Assembly: GCA_964648215.1 (NCBI GenBank)
Contig: CAZYMF010000143.1
Location: forward strand, 1-12,731
Source: CAZYMF01 sp964648215
GTDB taxonomy: Bacteria; Desulfobacterota; Binatia; HRBIN30; JACQVA1
Direction of reading: 5' to 3'
Length of the DNA: 12,731 nucleotides
Shown here in pieces: positions 1-6,735 of the stretch (its first letter is position 1; each line of letters begins with the position of its first letter). Position numbers and translations under genes: made by a program. Under the pieces are notes generated by a model. It was not told the DNA's origin, did not search any database, and saw only the letters and a program-made list of their open reading frames with translations.

Positions 1-1513
1 GGCGATCGCCATGCTCGCCTGCGCCCGCCTCGGCGCGATCCACTCCGTCGTCTTCGGCGGCTTCGCGCCGCACGAGCTCGCCATCCGCATCGACGATGCG
101 CAGCCCAAGGTGATCGTGTCGGCCTCGTGCGGCATCGAAGGCAAGCGGGTGATCGAGTACAAGCCGCTGCTCGACCAGGCCATCGAGACCGCCACGCACA
201 AGCCGGAGCGCTGCATCATTCTGCAGCGTCCGATGGCGCGGGCTGCGCTGACCGCCGGGCGCGACCTCGACTGGCAGGAGGCGACGGCGGCGGCGAGCCC
301 GGCCGCGTGCGTGCCGGTTGCCGCCACCGACCCGCTGTACATTCTCTACACCTCGGGCACCACCGGCCGGCCCAAGGGAGTCGTGCGCGACAACGGCGGC
401 CACGCCGTCGCGCTGCGCTGGAGCATGTCCAACGTCTACGGCGTCCAGCCGGGCGAGGTGTACTGGGCGGCGTCCGACGTCGGCTGGGTGGTCGGGCACT
501 CGTACATCGTCTACGCGCCGCTGCTGGCCGGTTGCACCACCGTTCTCTACGAAGGCAAGCCGGTCGGAACGCCCGATCCCGGCGCCTTCTGGCGCGTCAT
601 TTCCGAGCACGGGGTGGCGGTGCTGTTCACCGCGCCGACGGCGTTCCGCGCCATCAAGAAGGAGGACCCCGACGGCGAGCACTACCGTCGCTACGATCTG
701 TCGAAGTTCCGCACGCTCTTCCTCGCCGGCGAGCGCACCGACCCCGACACCTACCACTGGGCGCGCCACCTGCTCGGAACCCCGGTGATCGATCACTGGT
801 GGCAGACCGAGACCGGCTGGGCCATCGCCGCCAACTGCCTGGGGATCGAGATGCTGCCGGTGAAGCCGGGCTCGCCGACGCGCCCGGTGCCGGGCTACCG
901 GGTCGACATCCTCGCGCCCGACGGCAGCGTGCTGCCGGCCAGTCAGGAAGGGGCGGTGGCGATCAAGCTGCCGTTGCCGCCGGGCTCGCTTCCCACACTG
1001 TGGCACGACGACGAGCGCTTCGTCTCGTCGTACCTGTCGCGCTTTCCCGGCTACTATCTCACCGGCGACGGCGGCTATCTCGACGAGGACGGCTACCTGT
1101 TCGTCATGGGGCGCATCGACGACGTCATCAACGTCGCCGGCCACCGCCTGTCGACCGGCGCGATGGAGGAGGTGATCGCCACGCACCCCGCCGTCGCCGA
1201 GTGTGCGGTGATCGGAGTGGCGGACGAGCTCAAGGGGCAGGTGCCGGAGGGGTTCGTCGTCCTCAAGAGCGGCGCCGACGTCGATCCGGCCGCGCTCGAG
1301 GCCGAGCTGGTGAAGATGGTGCGGGAGCAGATCGGGGCGGTGGCTTCGTTCAAGCGCGCGTTCGTGGTCAAGCGCCTCCCGAAGACGCGCTCGGGAAAGA
1401 TCCTGCGCGCCACCATGCGGGCGATCGCCGACGGTGCCAGCTACCAGGTGCCTTCGACCATCGACGATCCGGCGATCCTGGGCGAGATTCGCAGTGCAAG
1501 GAGGCGAATGTAA
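1..1513 (+). CDS. prpE: Propionyl-CoA synthetase-like AMP-forming acyl-CoA ligase (5' end outside window)
   Basis: ANL-superfamily ligase that activates a short-chain acid (probably propionate, possibly acetate) to its CoA thioester through an acyl-adenylate. The open frame runs in from the window edge; the ATG at 11 is internal. Counting from it (500 residues): the ATP-binding loop YTSGTTGRPKG is at 113-123, the acyl-pocket motif DHWWQTETGW at 261-270, TGD at 351-353, the hinge/A8 segment GRIDDVINVAGHRLST at 367-382, and the catalytic Lys K463 within PKTRSGK. Trp after QTETG and the following Ala-Ile resemble PrpE/ACSS3 rather than Acs, which usually has Gly-Gly there. PrpE is about 630 residues, so roughly 125 N-terminal residues lie upstream. 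The gene is convergent with the glycosyltransferase at 1627. The family is certain. The propionate assignment is an inference from motifs; acetate or another short acid remains possible. Confidence 0.9.
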   Translation, partial: AIAMLACARLGAIHSVVFGGFAPHELAIRIDDAQPKVIVSASCGIEGKRVIEYKPLLDQAIETATHKPERCIILQRPMARAALTAGRDLDWQEATAAASPAACVPVAATDPLYILYTSGTTGRPKGVVRDNGGHAVALRWSMSNVYGVQPGEVYWAASDVGWVVGHSYIVYAPLLAGCTTVLYEGKPVGTPDPGAFWRVISEHGVAVLFTAPTAFRAIKKEDPDGEHYRRYDLSKFRTLFLAGERTDPDTYHWARHLLGTPVIDHWWQTETGWAIAANCLGIEMLPVKPGSPTRPVPGYRVDILAPDGSVLPASQEGAVAIKLPLPPGSLPTLWHDDERFVSSYLSRFPGYYLTGDGGYLDEDGYLFVMGRIDDVINVAGHRLSTGAMEEVIATHPAVAECAVIGVADELKGQVPEGFVVLKSGADVDPAALEAELVKMVREQIGAVASFKRAFVVKRLPKTRSGKILRATMRAIADGASYQVPSTIDDPAILGEIRSARRRM

Positions 1514-1516
1514 AAT

Positions 1517-1608
1517 CGGGAACCGCGAACGGGGAATGTCGGACCGGCAATTTCGCGGGCCCGCGGTTCCGCGTTGACCGGTTCCCGGGTTTCCATTCTC
1601 TTCGTTCC
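1517..1608. repeat. Inverted array of degenerate heptamers in convergent spacer
   Basis: The spacer between two convergent stops holds five head-to-tail heptamers on the plus strand (1517-1551: cgggaac, cgcgaac, ggggaat, gtcggac, cggcaat). A second series reads on the minus strand (1608 down to 1567: ggaacga, agagaat, ggaaacc, cgggaac, cggtcaa, cgcggaa). The consensus is close to (C/G)GGGAA(C/T). The two halves can pair: 1517-1525 with 1579-1587 (9 bp, perfect) or 1519-1527 with 1562-1570 (9 bp, perfect). A 12-bp palindrome, cgcgggcccgcg, sits at 1554-1565. It may serve as a bidirectional terminator, but no U-tract follows. It resembles intergenic short tandem heptamer repeats known from other bacteria; relation to a named family is not established. 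Confidence 0.6.
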
Positions 1609-1626
1609 TGCGGTTGCCGGGTTCGC

Positions 1627-2769
1627 TCAGAACTCGCGCACGACCTCCCGGATCTCGCGCACGAACCGCTCGGCCGAGAGCGTCGGCGCCTTCGTTGCCA
1701 GGTCGGCGCGAAGCTCGGCCTGCGCGCCCGGATCGGAGAGGACCGCGCCGATCTTTGCAACCGCGTCGGTCGCGTCGTCGTACAGCAGGCGGTCGTTGGC
1801 GACGATCTCGACCTGGCCGCCGCCGTTGGGGGCGAAAACGACGCACCCGGCACGGGCCATCTCGGCCACGGCCATGCCGAAGTGCTCTTCGGCCATGGCG
1901 TGAATGCCGTAGCGGTGTTGCGCCACCAGCCGCGCCAGCTCGTCGCGGGCGAGGTTCTGCTCGAGGGAGACCCAGGCACGGTTCTCGTCGACGAGGCGCA
2001 TGATCCGCCGCCCGTACGCCCGGTCATCGAAGGTGCCGAGGATGTGAAGGTGTACCGGATATCCGCGAGCCCGAACCTGGACCAGGATCTCGATGACCAG
2101 CTCGATGCGCTTTTCCGGAGAGAGGCGACCGATGCAGACGAAGCCGTCCTCCCGGTCGCGCCAGGGCAGAGCCAGGAGATACCCCGGCACCGGCGGCCGC
2201 ACCGTCCGCGCCTCGATGCCGTGCAGCCGGCGCACCAGGTCGCCGGTCCAGTCCGAGTTGACCAGAGTCAGGTTGCGGCGCATCCGTTCGTTGCAGAAGC
2301 CGGTCAGCCGCTGCGCGTAGCGGCGATAGACGGCGACGGCGAACCGGGAGTGGTACCAGTGCAGATCGACGTTCGGCCGGGCCGGAAGGAGGCTGGGGAA
2401 GTGTACGTACTGGATGCCACGACCGCCGAGGTCCGATTCGTTGTTGGCGGTCAGGATGACGTCGTACTCCCGGGCAAGATGGCGGCCGAGACGAGAGAGA
2501 TAGTTGCTCTTGAGAAGAGCGAGCGGCGTCGGCGAGCAGCGAGCTGCCGCGCGGGCGTGACGGGGCGGAACGATGAGCCGGAAATCGGACGAGTGCAGCG
2601 ACGTTCCGAAGAAACGGTTGACCGCATTCAGATCGGGAGCCCGCCAGCTGAGCAGGGACAATCTGTGATCGCGCTTGAGGGCCTCGAGCATCCAGGCCGC
2701 GACGCCATTGCCGCCTCCGGGCGGCCGTATCGAGGATTGGACGAGGAGGACTTTTCTTTTCGTCCGCAT
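1627..2769 (-). CDS. GT4-family glycosyltransferase, ALG11-like
   Basis: Retaining GT-B fold glycosyltransferase of 380 residues, likely adding a sugar (family precedent: mannose from GDP-mannose) to a lipid-linked or envelope glycan at the cytoplasmic face. Visible motifs: N-terminal nucleotide-fold strand KVLLVQS with glycine loop PPGGGNG (16-22); YVHFPSL (121-127), which recalls the ALG11 subgroup; NSDWT (171-175); the donor-site strand VCIGRLSPEKRIELVIE (211-227); and the C-terminal EX7E motif, E295 to E303 within EEHFGMAVAE. Length fits a complete GT4 enzyme. The start is the ATG at 2769, chosen because the fold begins immediately after it; the ribosome site there is weak (only gagc upstream), so it may depend on translation of the FkbM gene ending 47 bp before. 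Substrate and acceptor are unknown. Confidence 0.85.
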   Translation of the reverse strand: MRTKRKVLLVQSSIRPPGGGNGVAAWMLEALKRDHRLSLLSWRAPDLNAVNRFFGTSLHSSDFRLIVPPRHARAAARCSPTPLALLKSNYLSRLGRHLAREYDVILTANNESDLGGRGIQYVHFPSLLPARPNVDLHWYHSRFAVAVYRRYAQRLTGFCNERMRRNLTLVNSDWTGDLVRRLHGIEARTVRPPVPGYLLALPWRDREDGFVCIGRLSPEKRIELVIEILVQVRARGYPVHLHILGTFDDRAYGRRIMRLVDENRAWVSLEQNLARDELARLVAQHRYGIHAMAEEHFGMAVAEMARAGCVVFAPNGGGQVEIVANDRLLYDDATDAVAKIGAVLSDPGAQAELRADLATKAPTLSAERFVREIREVVREF

Positions 2770-2816
2770 CACCGGGTGCTCTGTCGACCGGGGTGGCCGG
2801 AGGTTCCTTGGAGACG

Positions 2817-3599
2817 CTAGCGCCAGACGTAGAGGACGGAGTTCGGCGGAACCTCGCGCACCACGCGATGGTGCGCGAAGCTCGCTTGTCGCAGGAGATC
2901 GCGGCAGCGCCGGGTGCCGCACAGCAGATCGTGGAGCTCGAACACCGCCACCCGCACCTTTTGCAGCAGATCGGGGTAGTTTTCCAGCAACGAGAGCTCG
3001 GCCCCTTCGATGTCGCACTTGAGCAGGTCGATGGTTGCGCCCTCGGGGACCCACTGCGAGAGGTCGACGTAGGGGACCGCAACGCCGGGTGCGCCGGCCG
3101 GCCCCACCGTGGAGCTCGTGCCGCTTCGCTCTCCGCGCCGGAGAACCGCCACGCCGGCACGCTTCCCGACCAGCCCGTGCACCACCGTGCAGCGGTCGGC
3201 GAGATGGTTCGCCTCGAGCAGGTTCGAGCGCAGGCGGTTCAGCGTGGCGGGGTCGCCTTCCACCAGGGTGAGATCGAAGCCTAGCTCGTCTGCCCGTCTC
3301 CGGCGCAGCAGATCGACGACGCGCAAGCCGAAGAACCCGACGTGGGCGCCGAGGTCGAGCACGCGCAAGGGCCGGTCCGGGTCCGCCAGCTCCATGGCCA
3401 TCCGGATGGCCTCGTCGTACTCGCCGTCGACGAAGACCGAATTGTACACGATCCACTCGTCGTAGCTGTGCAAGCGGACCAAGACGCCTGACGGCAGCCC
3501 CCAGGCAATGTCGAGCCAGTCGAACATCGCCAGCCGGAGGCGAGCCCGAGCCCGGGCGGGTAACAGGCGTCGGAGGCCGCGAAGTAACGCGAGGTACAT
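2817..3599 (-). CDS. FkbM family SAM-dependent methyltransferase
   Basis: Protein of 260 residues with a Rossmann-type SAM domain. Motif I is VLDLGAHVGFFG (80-91), the acidic residue after strand 2 is E114 in TLVEGDP, and the FkbM hallmark LLKCDIEGAE is at 182-191. FkbM proteins are usually O-methyltransferases, often acting on sugars, glycans or polyketide hydroxyls. The N-terminus (1-30) is Arg/Leu-rich and may form an amphipathic helix at the membrane. Start ATG at 3599 has a gagga site about 13 nt upstream, a little far; Met25 (3527) is an alternative. It lies 35 bp after glpD and 47 bp before the glycosyltransferase, all on one strand, so one transcript is likely. Methylation of a glycan made by the neighbouring transferase is a reasonable inference, not shown. 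Confidence 0.85.
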   Translation of the reverse strand: MYLALLRGLRRLLPARARARLRLAMFDWLDIAWGLPSGVLVRLHSYDEWIVYNSVFVDGEYDEAIRMAMELADPDRPLRVLDLGAHVGFFGLRVVDLLRRRRADELGFDLTLVEGDPATLNRLRSNLLEANHLADRCTVVHGLVGKRAGVAVLRRGERSGTSSTVGPAGAPGVAVPYVDLSQWVPEGATIDLLKCDIEGAELSLLENYPDLLQKVRVAVFELHDLLCGTRRCRDLLRQASFAHHRVVREVPPNSVLYVWR

Positions 3600-3634
3600 C
3601 GAGCGAGGTCTTCCTCGGAGGCGAGCTGCCCCTG

Positions 3635-5353
3635 TCACGCGGGGACCGCGGCCGTCTCCCGTCCCATGCGCACGTCGGGCGCGCCCAGACGGGCAGCGTC
3701 GGCGGTGCGGTCGTCGGGTTGCTCCTGCGACTCGCGCTCGGCGCGCACGCGGGCCTCGTAGTGGTGGAGCTCGCGCGCGCGCGTGGCGTCGTCCCAGCCG
3801 AGAACCTCGCCCATCAGTACCGCCACCGTCGGCGCCGCGCCCAGGCCGCGGTCGAAGGTCTCGATCGAGATGCGCGTGCGCCGGGTGAGGACGTCGTCGA
3901 GATGCAGCGCGCCCTCGTAGGCGGCGGCGTGGCGGACCTCGGCGCGCAGGTAGCTCTCCGCTGCTTTCAGCGGCGCACCCAGGTCGGGCCTGTCCTTGAT
4001 CAGCGCCAGGATCTCGGTGATTCGCGACCCGTAGCGCTGCAGCAGGTGCTCCACCTGCCCGAGCTCGAGGCCGGCCTCGTGCGCCAGCGCATCGCGGCGG
4101 TTCACGTAGGCGGGATAGCCGTCGGCGCCGAGCAACGGGATGCGGTCGGTGCACGAGGGCGGCACGCGGCGATGATCGAGGCTGCGGACCGCCACGTCGA
4201 CGGCGTCCTTGGCCATGACCCGATACGTCGTGTACTTGCCGCCGGCGACCGTGATCAGCCCGGCCACGGACTGGGAGACGGCGTGCTCGCGCGAGAGCTT
4301 GCTGGTGGCCTCGCTCTCGCCGTGGAGCAGCGGGCGCAGCCCGGCGTAGACGCCCTCGATGTCCGCGTGCGACAGCGGCTGTGCGAGGACGGCATTGACC
4401 GTCTCGAGAAGATACTCGATGTCGCGCCGGCTCGCCGCCGGGTGGGCGAGGTCGAGGTTCCAGTCGGTATCGGTGGTGCCGATGATCCAGTGGTGCTTCC
4501 ACGGGATGACGAACAGCACGCTGGTGGCGGTGCGCAGGATCAGGCCGGAGTCGCCGTGGATGCGATCGCGCGGCACGACCAGGTGGATGCCCTTGGAAGC
4601 GCGCACGCGAATGCGGCCGCGCCCGGCCATTTCCTGCACCTGATCCGTCCACACGCCGGTGGCGTTGATTACCTGTCGCGCCCGCACCTCGATGTCGCGC
4701 CCGCTCTCGAGGTCGCGGAAGCGCACCCCGGCCACGCCGCTGCCCGAGCGTAGCAGCGCGGTGACGCGGGCGCTGGTGGCGAGAGCGGCGCCGTGCAAGG
4801 CCGCGGTGCGCGCCAGCGTCACCGTGTGGCGCGCGTCGTCGACCTGGGCGTCGTAGTACCGGATCGCCCCCACCAGAGCCTCGCGCTTCAGGCCCGGGAA
4901 CAGCCGCACGGTGGCGCCGAGCGAGAGATGGCGGTGACGGGGCAGGGCACGCCGGCCGGCGAGCAGATCGTAGAGCAGCGTGCCGGCGCCGACGTAGAGC
5001 CGCTCCCAGACCCGTTGCTTCAACGGGAACAGGAACGGCACCGGTCGCACCAGATGCGGGCACAGGCGGTCGAGCATGAGCGTCTGCTCGCGCAGCGCCT
5101 CGCGCACCAGGCGGAAGTCGAGCTGCTCGAGATAGCGCAGCCCGCCGTGGATCAGCTTGCTCGAGCGGCTGGAGGTGCCGGCGGCCCAGTCGCGCTGCTC
5201 GACGAGTGCCACCGACAGGCCCCGGGTGACCGCGTCCAGCGCCGTGCCGGCGCCGGTGACGCCGCCGCCGACGACGACGATGTCGAACGTCTCGCCGGTC
5301 ATGCGCTCCAATGCCGCCGCGCGTGCCGCCGGACCGAGCTGCGCCAAATCCAT
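3635..5353 (-). CDS. glpD: FAD-dependent glycerol-3-phosphate dehydrogenase
   Basis: Flavoprotein that oxidises sn-glycerol 3-phosphate to dihydroxyacetone phosphate and passes electrons to quinone at the cytoplasmic membrane. Counting from the ATG at 5353 (572 residues): the FAD-binding signature VVGGGVTGAGTALDAVTRG spans 27-45, SSRSSKLIHGGLRYLE 61-76, and the second family signature GGKYTTYRVMA 371-381. The C-terminal helical domain (about 400-545) is present, as in the longer GlpD/GlpA-type enzymes; the last 28 residues form a charged, Ala/Asp-rich tail of no clear role. An in-frame GTG at 5365 would add four residues. The ATG is preferred because a GTGGGG stretch lies 6 nt before it, whereas the GTG has aaaggg directly abutting it. 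First gene of a likely glpD-fkbM-glycosyltransferase transcript, divergent from the gene at 5493. Confidence 0.93.
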   Translation of the reverse strand: MDLAQLGPAARAAALERMTGETFDIVVVGGGVTGAGTALDAVTRGLSVALVEQRDWAAGTSSRSSKLIHGGLRYLEQLDFRLVREALREQTLMLDRLCPHLVRPVPFLFPLKQRVWERLYVGAGTLLYDLLAGRRALPRHRHLSLGATVRLFPGLKREALVGAIRYYDAQVDDARHTVTLARTAALHGAALATSARVTALLRSGSGVAGVRFRDLESGRDIEVRARQVINATGVWTDQVQEMAGRGRIRVRASKGIHLVVPRDRIHGDSGLILRTATSVLFVIPWKHHWIIGTTDTDWNLDLAHPAASRRDIEYLLETVNAVLAQPLSHADIEGVYAGLRPLLHGESEATSKLSREHAVSQSVAGLITVAGGKYTTYRVMAKDAVDVAVRSLDHRRVPPSCTDRIPLLGADGYPAYVNRRDALAHEAGLELGQVEHLLQRYGSRITEILALIKDRPDLGAPLKAAESYLRAEVRHAAAYEGALHLDDVLTRRTRISIETFDRGLGAAPTVAVLMGEVLGWDDATRARELHHYEARVRAERESQEQPDDRTADAARLGAPDVRMGRETAAVPA

Positions 5354-5397
5354 CGGGAACCCCACCCTTTCGCTCGCTTCGAACCGTCCGCAGCCAC

Positions 5398-5426
5398 TGT
5401 CTTCACGCTTGGCCGGGGCTCGTCAA
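5398..5426 (-). promoter_or_regulatory. Candidate promoter for the glpD operon
   Basis: On the minus strand TTGACG (5421-5426) matches the sigma70 -35 box at five of six positions. It is followed after 17 nt by AAGACA (5398-5403), a poor -10. The site is about 45 bp from the glpD start and overlaps the divergent promoter region. Only the -35 match is convincing. Confidence 0.3.
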
Positions 5427-5432
5427 GAGCGT

Positions 5433-5462
5433 TTCCTTTCCGACCGGGTTTTGGCCTACAAT
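5433..5462 (+). promoter_or_regulatory. Candidate promoter for the SnoaL-like gene
   Basis: TACAAT at 5457-5462 matches the -10 consensus at five of six positions and lies 30 bp before the ATG at 5493, leaving room for a short leader with a strong ribosome site. The -35 is weak (ttcctt near 5433-5438, 18-nt spacer). The local AT-rich -10 stands out in an otherwise GC-rich region. Confidence 0.45.
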
Positions 5463-5492
5463 CCGGGCATCACCTACCGAGGGAGGCGGGTT

Positions 5493-5984
5493 ATGCGAAA
5501 AAGCCTGTTCGTACTGATCGTGCTGTTGTTCCTGGCTGCCGTGGCCGGTGCCGAAACGCTGGAGAAGGCGCCGGTCAACCCGGACACCGCCGCGCTCTAC
5601 GGCGCCGAGCGGGGCTGGTCATTCGCTCTGCAGAACCGGGACATGGATGACGCCATGGGGGTGTTCACCGACGACGTCGTGCTGTTGCCGCCCGGCCAGC
5701 CGATGCTCACCGGCAAGGTGGCGGTCCGCGCCTTCTACAAGCAGGCCTTCGCGGACAAGGCGTTCGCCCTCAACCGCCAGCCCACCCGGGTGGAGCTCTC
5801 CGACACGATCGCCTACTCGCTCGGCACCTACTACCACGAGCACACCAACAAGCAGGGCAAGGTAGTCAGCGAGCACGGCCAGTACGTCCTGGTCTGGAAG
5901 AAGCAGCCGGACAAGAGCTGGAAGGTCGCGGTCGACATCTGGAACGCCAACTCGGGGACGCCGATGCCGGTGAAGAAGAAATAG
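5493..5984 (+). CDS. Exported SnoaL-like / DUF4440 (NTF2-fold) protein
   Basis: Protein of 163 residues. Residues 1-20 form a Sec signal peptide: basic start MRKS, hydrophobic core, and an Ala-Gly-Ala cleavage site (18-20). The mature part (about 31-155) reads like a DUF4440/SnoaL cone-shaped NTF2 fold: an early helix with WSFALQNRDMDDAMGVF, then DDVVLLPPGQPMLTGKVAVRAFY (pocket strand and turn), a GTYYHEH strand, and the closing WKKQPDKSWKVAVDIWN. In this family small ligands or nucleic-acid-damage products have been proposed as substrates, but most members have no proven role. The ATG at 5493 has a strong gggagg ribosome site 6 nt upstream and a good signal peptide. The C-terminus ends in a Lys triplet. 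Standalone unit ending at the hairpin 5988-6014. Confidence 0.8.
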   Translation: MRKSLFVLIVLLFLAAVAGAETLEKAPVNPDTAALYGAERGWSFALQNRDMDDAMGVFTDDVVLLPPGQPMLTGKVAVRAFYKQAFADKAFALNRQPTRVELSDTIAYSLGTYYHEHTNKQGKVVSEHGQYVLVWKKQPDKSWKVAVDIWNANSGTPMPVKKK

Positions 5985-5987
5985 CCG

Positions 5988-6014
5988 CCGGCGCCGCGGT
6001 CGCCGCGGCGCCGG
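5988..6014. terminator. Perfect 12-bp hairpin between convergent genes
   Basis: Arms ccggcgccgcgg (5988-5999) and ccgcggcgccgg (6003-6014) are exact reverse complements around a 3-nt loop (tcg). The hairpin begins 3 nt after the stop of the SnoaL-like gene and abuts the stop of the CBS gene on the other strand, so it can act in both directions. No U-tract follows on either strand, so it is a strong stem but not a textbook intrinsic terminator. Confidence 0.7.
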
Positions 6015-6449
6015 TCATCCGCCGGAGCTGATGTAGTTCTCCAGCTGCTCGATGATGAACTGCTTCTCCGAGATGACCGCCTTGACGACGTCTCCGATGG
6101 AGAGGATCCCGGCCAGGCGCCCGGCGTCCAAGACGGGCAGGTGGCGGCAGCGCTTGTCGGTCATCAACGCCATGCAGTCCTCGATGCTCTGATCGGGACG
6201 GACGAAGACGACGCGCGACGTCATCACCTCGCGCACCGGGGTGTCCTTCGAGGTCTTGCCCTTCAAGATCACCTGCCGGGCATAGTCGCGCTCGGAGAAG
6301 ATGCCGATGGGCTGGTCGCCGTCGAGGACGAGCACCGCGCCGATGTTCTTCTCCGCCATCAGCTTGAGTGTCTCGTACACCGTCGTCTCGGGCGTGACCG
6401 AGCTGACCCCGGCGCCCTTCTTGTGCAGCAGATCCCGAACGGTCTTCAT
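6015..6449 (-). CDS. Tandem CBS-domain protein
   Basis: Small cytosolic protein of 144 residues made almost only of two CBS domains (about 15-65 and 75-130), which pair into a Bateman module that typically binds adenosyl ligands such as AMP, ATP or SAM. Each ends with the expected motif: GIFSERDYAR (49-58) and GILSIGDVVK (114-123), where the Ser/Asp positions usually contact ribose. No catalytic or DNA-binding domain is attached, so a sensor or regulatory subunit is likely. The open frame continues upstream to 6644, but the start at 6449 is favoured by a perfect ggagg ribosome site about 6 nt upstream and by the N-terminal MKTVRDLL typical of the family. Single-gene unit; no clear promoter was found in the GC-rich leader. 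Confidence 0.9.
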   Translation of the reverse strand: MKTVRDLLHKKGAGVSSVTPETTVYETLKLMAEKNIGAVLVLDGDQPIGIFSERDYARQVILKGKTSKDTPVREVMTSRVVFVRPDQSIEDCMALMTDKRCRHLPVLDAGRLAGILSIGDVVKAVISEKQFIIEQLENYISSGG

Positions 6450-6592
6450 CGACCCTCCTTCCTTCGCGACGGGGAGGAGCCCGGACGAGCGCGGCACGAA
6501 AGTTTCCGCCGCCGGTCGCTCGACCCCACCGCTTCGCTCAGTTGCCGGACTCCGACCATTCTCCCACCGTCGCGGGCACGGCTCAAGACAAA

Positions 6593-6679
6593 AGACACCG
6601 GCTGGAAGCCCGTGCCACCATAGAGAGGCCAATAGAGAGGCCAATCGGTGGCACGCGCATCCTGCCCGTACGGTGTCTC
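6593..6679. repeat. Imperfect intergenic palindrome, REP-like
   Basis: Outer arms agacaccg (6593-6600) and cggtgtct (6672-6679) and inner arms cgtgccacc (6611-6619) and ggtggcacg (6647-6655) are perfect inverted repeats. Between them, the left ggctggaagcccgtg and the reverse complement of the right side, ggcaggatgcgcgtg, agree at 12 of 15 positions. The centre holds a tandem repeat. From memory, variants of GGCTGGAAGCC-GTGCCACC and GGCAGGATGCC-GTGCCACC are scattered in intergenic DNA of several environmental phyla; I could not check this. Confidence 0.6.
6621..6644. repeat. Tandem 12-bp direct repeat
   Basis: Two exact copies of tagagaggccaa lie head to tail at 6621-6632 and 6633-6644, exactly in the loop between the inner arms of the surrounding palindrome. 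A third partial copy is not seen. Confidence 0.9.
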
Positions 6680-6699
6680 ATGATGTTCACGCCGCCGAT

Positions 6700-6727
6700 T
6701 GACGCAACCCAGCCTTCCTCCTATGGT
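6700..6727 (+). promoter_or_regulatory. Candidate promoter of a leaderless transcript
   Basis: TTGACG (6700-6705, five of six -35 matches), a 16-nt spacer, and TATGGT (6722-6727, four of six -10 matches). The expected start of transcription, 6-8 nt beyond the -10, falls at 6734-6736, on or next to the ATG at 6736. No Shine-Dalgarno sequence precedes that ATG, which fits a leaderless mRNA. Confidence 0.45.
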
Positions 6728-6735
6728 TCGCGGTA

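Larger units (their letters stand above)
6450..6735. other. 286-bp gene-free spacer with repeats
   Basis: This divergent spacer separates the CBS gene (-) and the peroxiredoxin-like gene (+). It holds the CBS ribosome site at its left end, an imperfect palindrome (6593-6679), and a candidate promoter at 6700-6727. The open frames crossing it have no recognisable protein features and appear to be chance translations of GC-rich or repeat DNA. I see no RNA gene. Confidence 0.6.

Noticed and set aside
1514..1626. Intrinsic terminator with U-tail for the acyl-CoA ligase gene
   Set aside because: Stems are present, but no run of T follows any of them on either strand, so it is described as a repeat array only.
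127..2820. Open frame of 897 codons on the plus strand
   Set aside because: It covers the acyl-CoA ligase in another frame and two genes in antisense. The product is Arg/Gly/Ala-rich and low in complexity, as expected from GC-rich shadow frames.
3719..4753. Open frame of 344 codons opposite glpD
   Set aside because: It is antisense to well-supported glpD coding sequence and has no recognisable domain.
6450..6644. N-terminal extension of the CBS protein up to 6644
   Set aside because: The added 65 residues have no domain features and run into the repeat region; a perfect ribosome site precedes the ATG at 6449.
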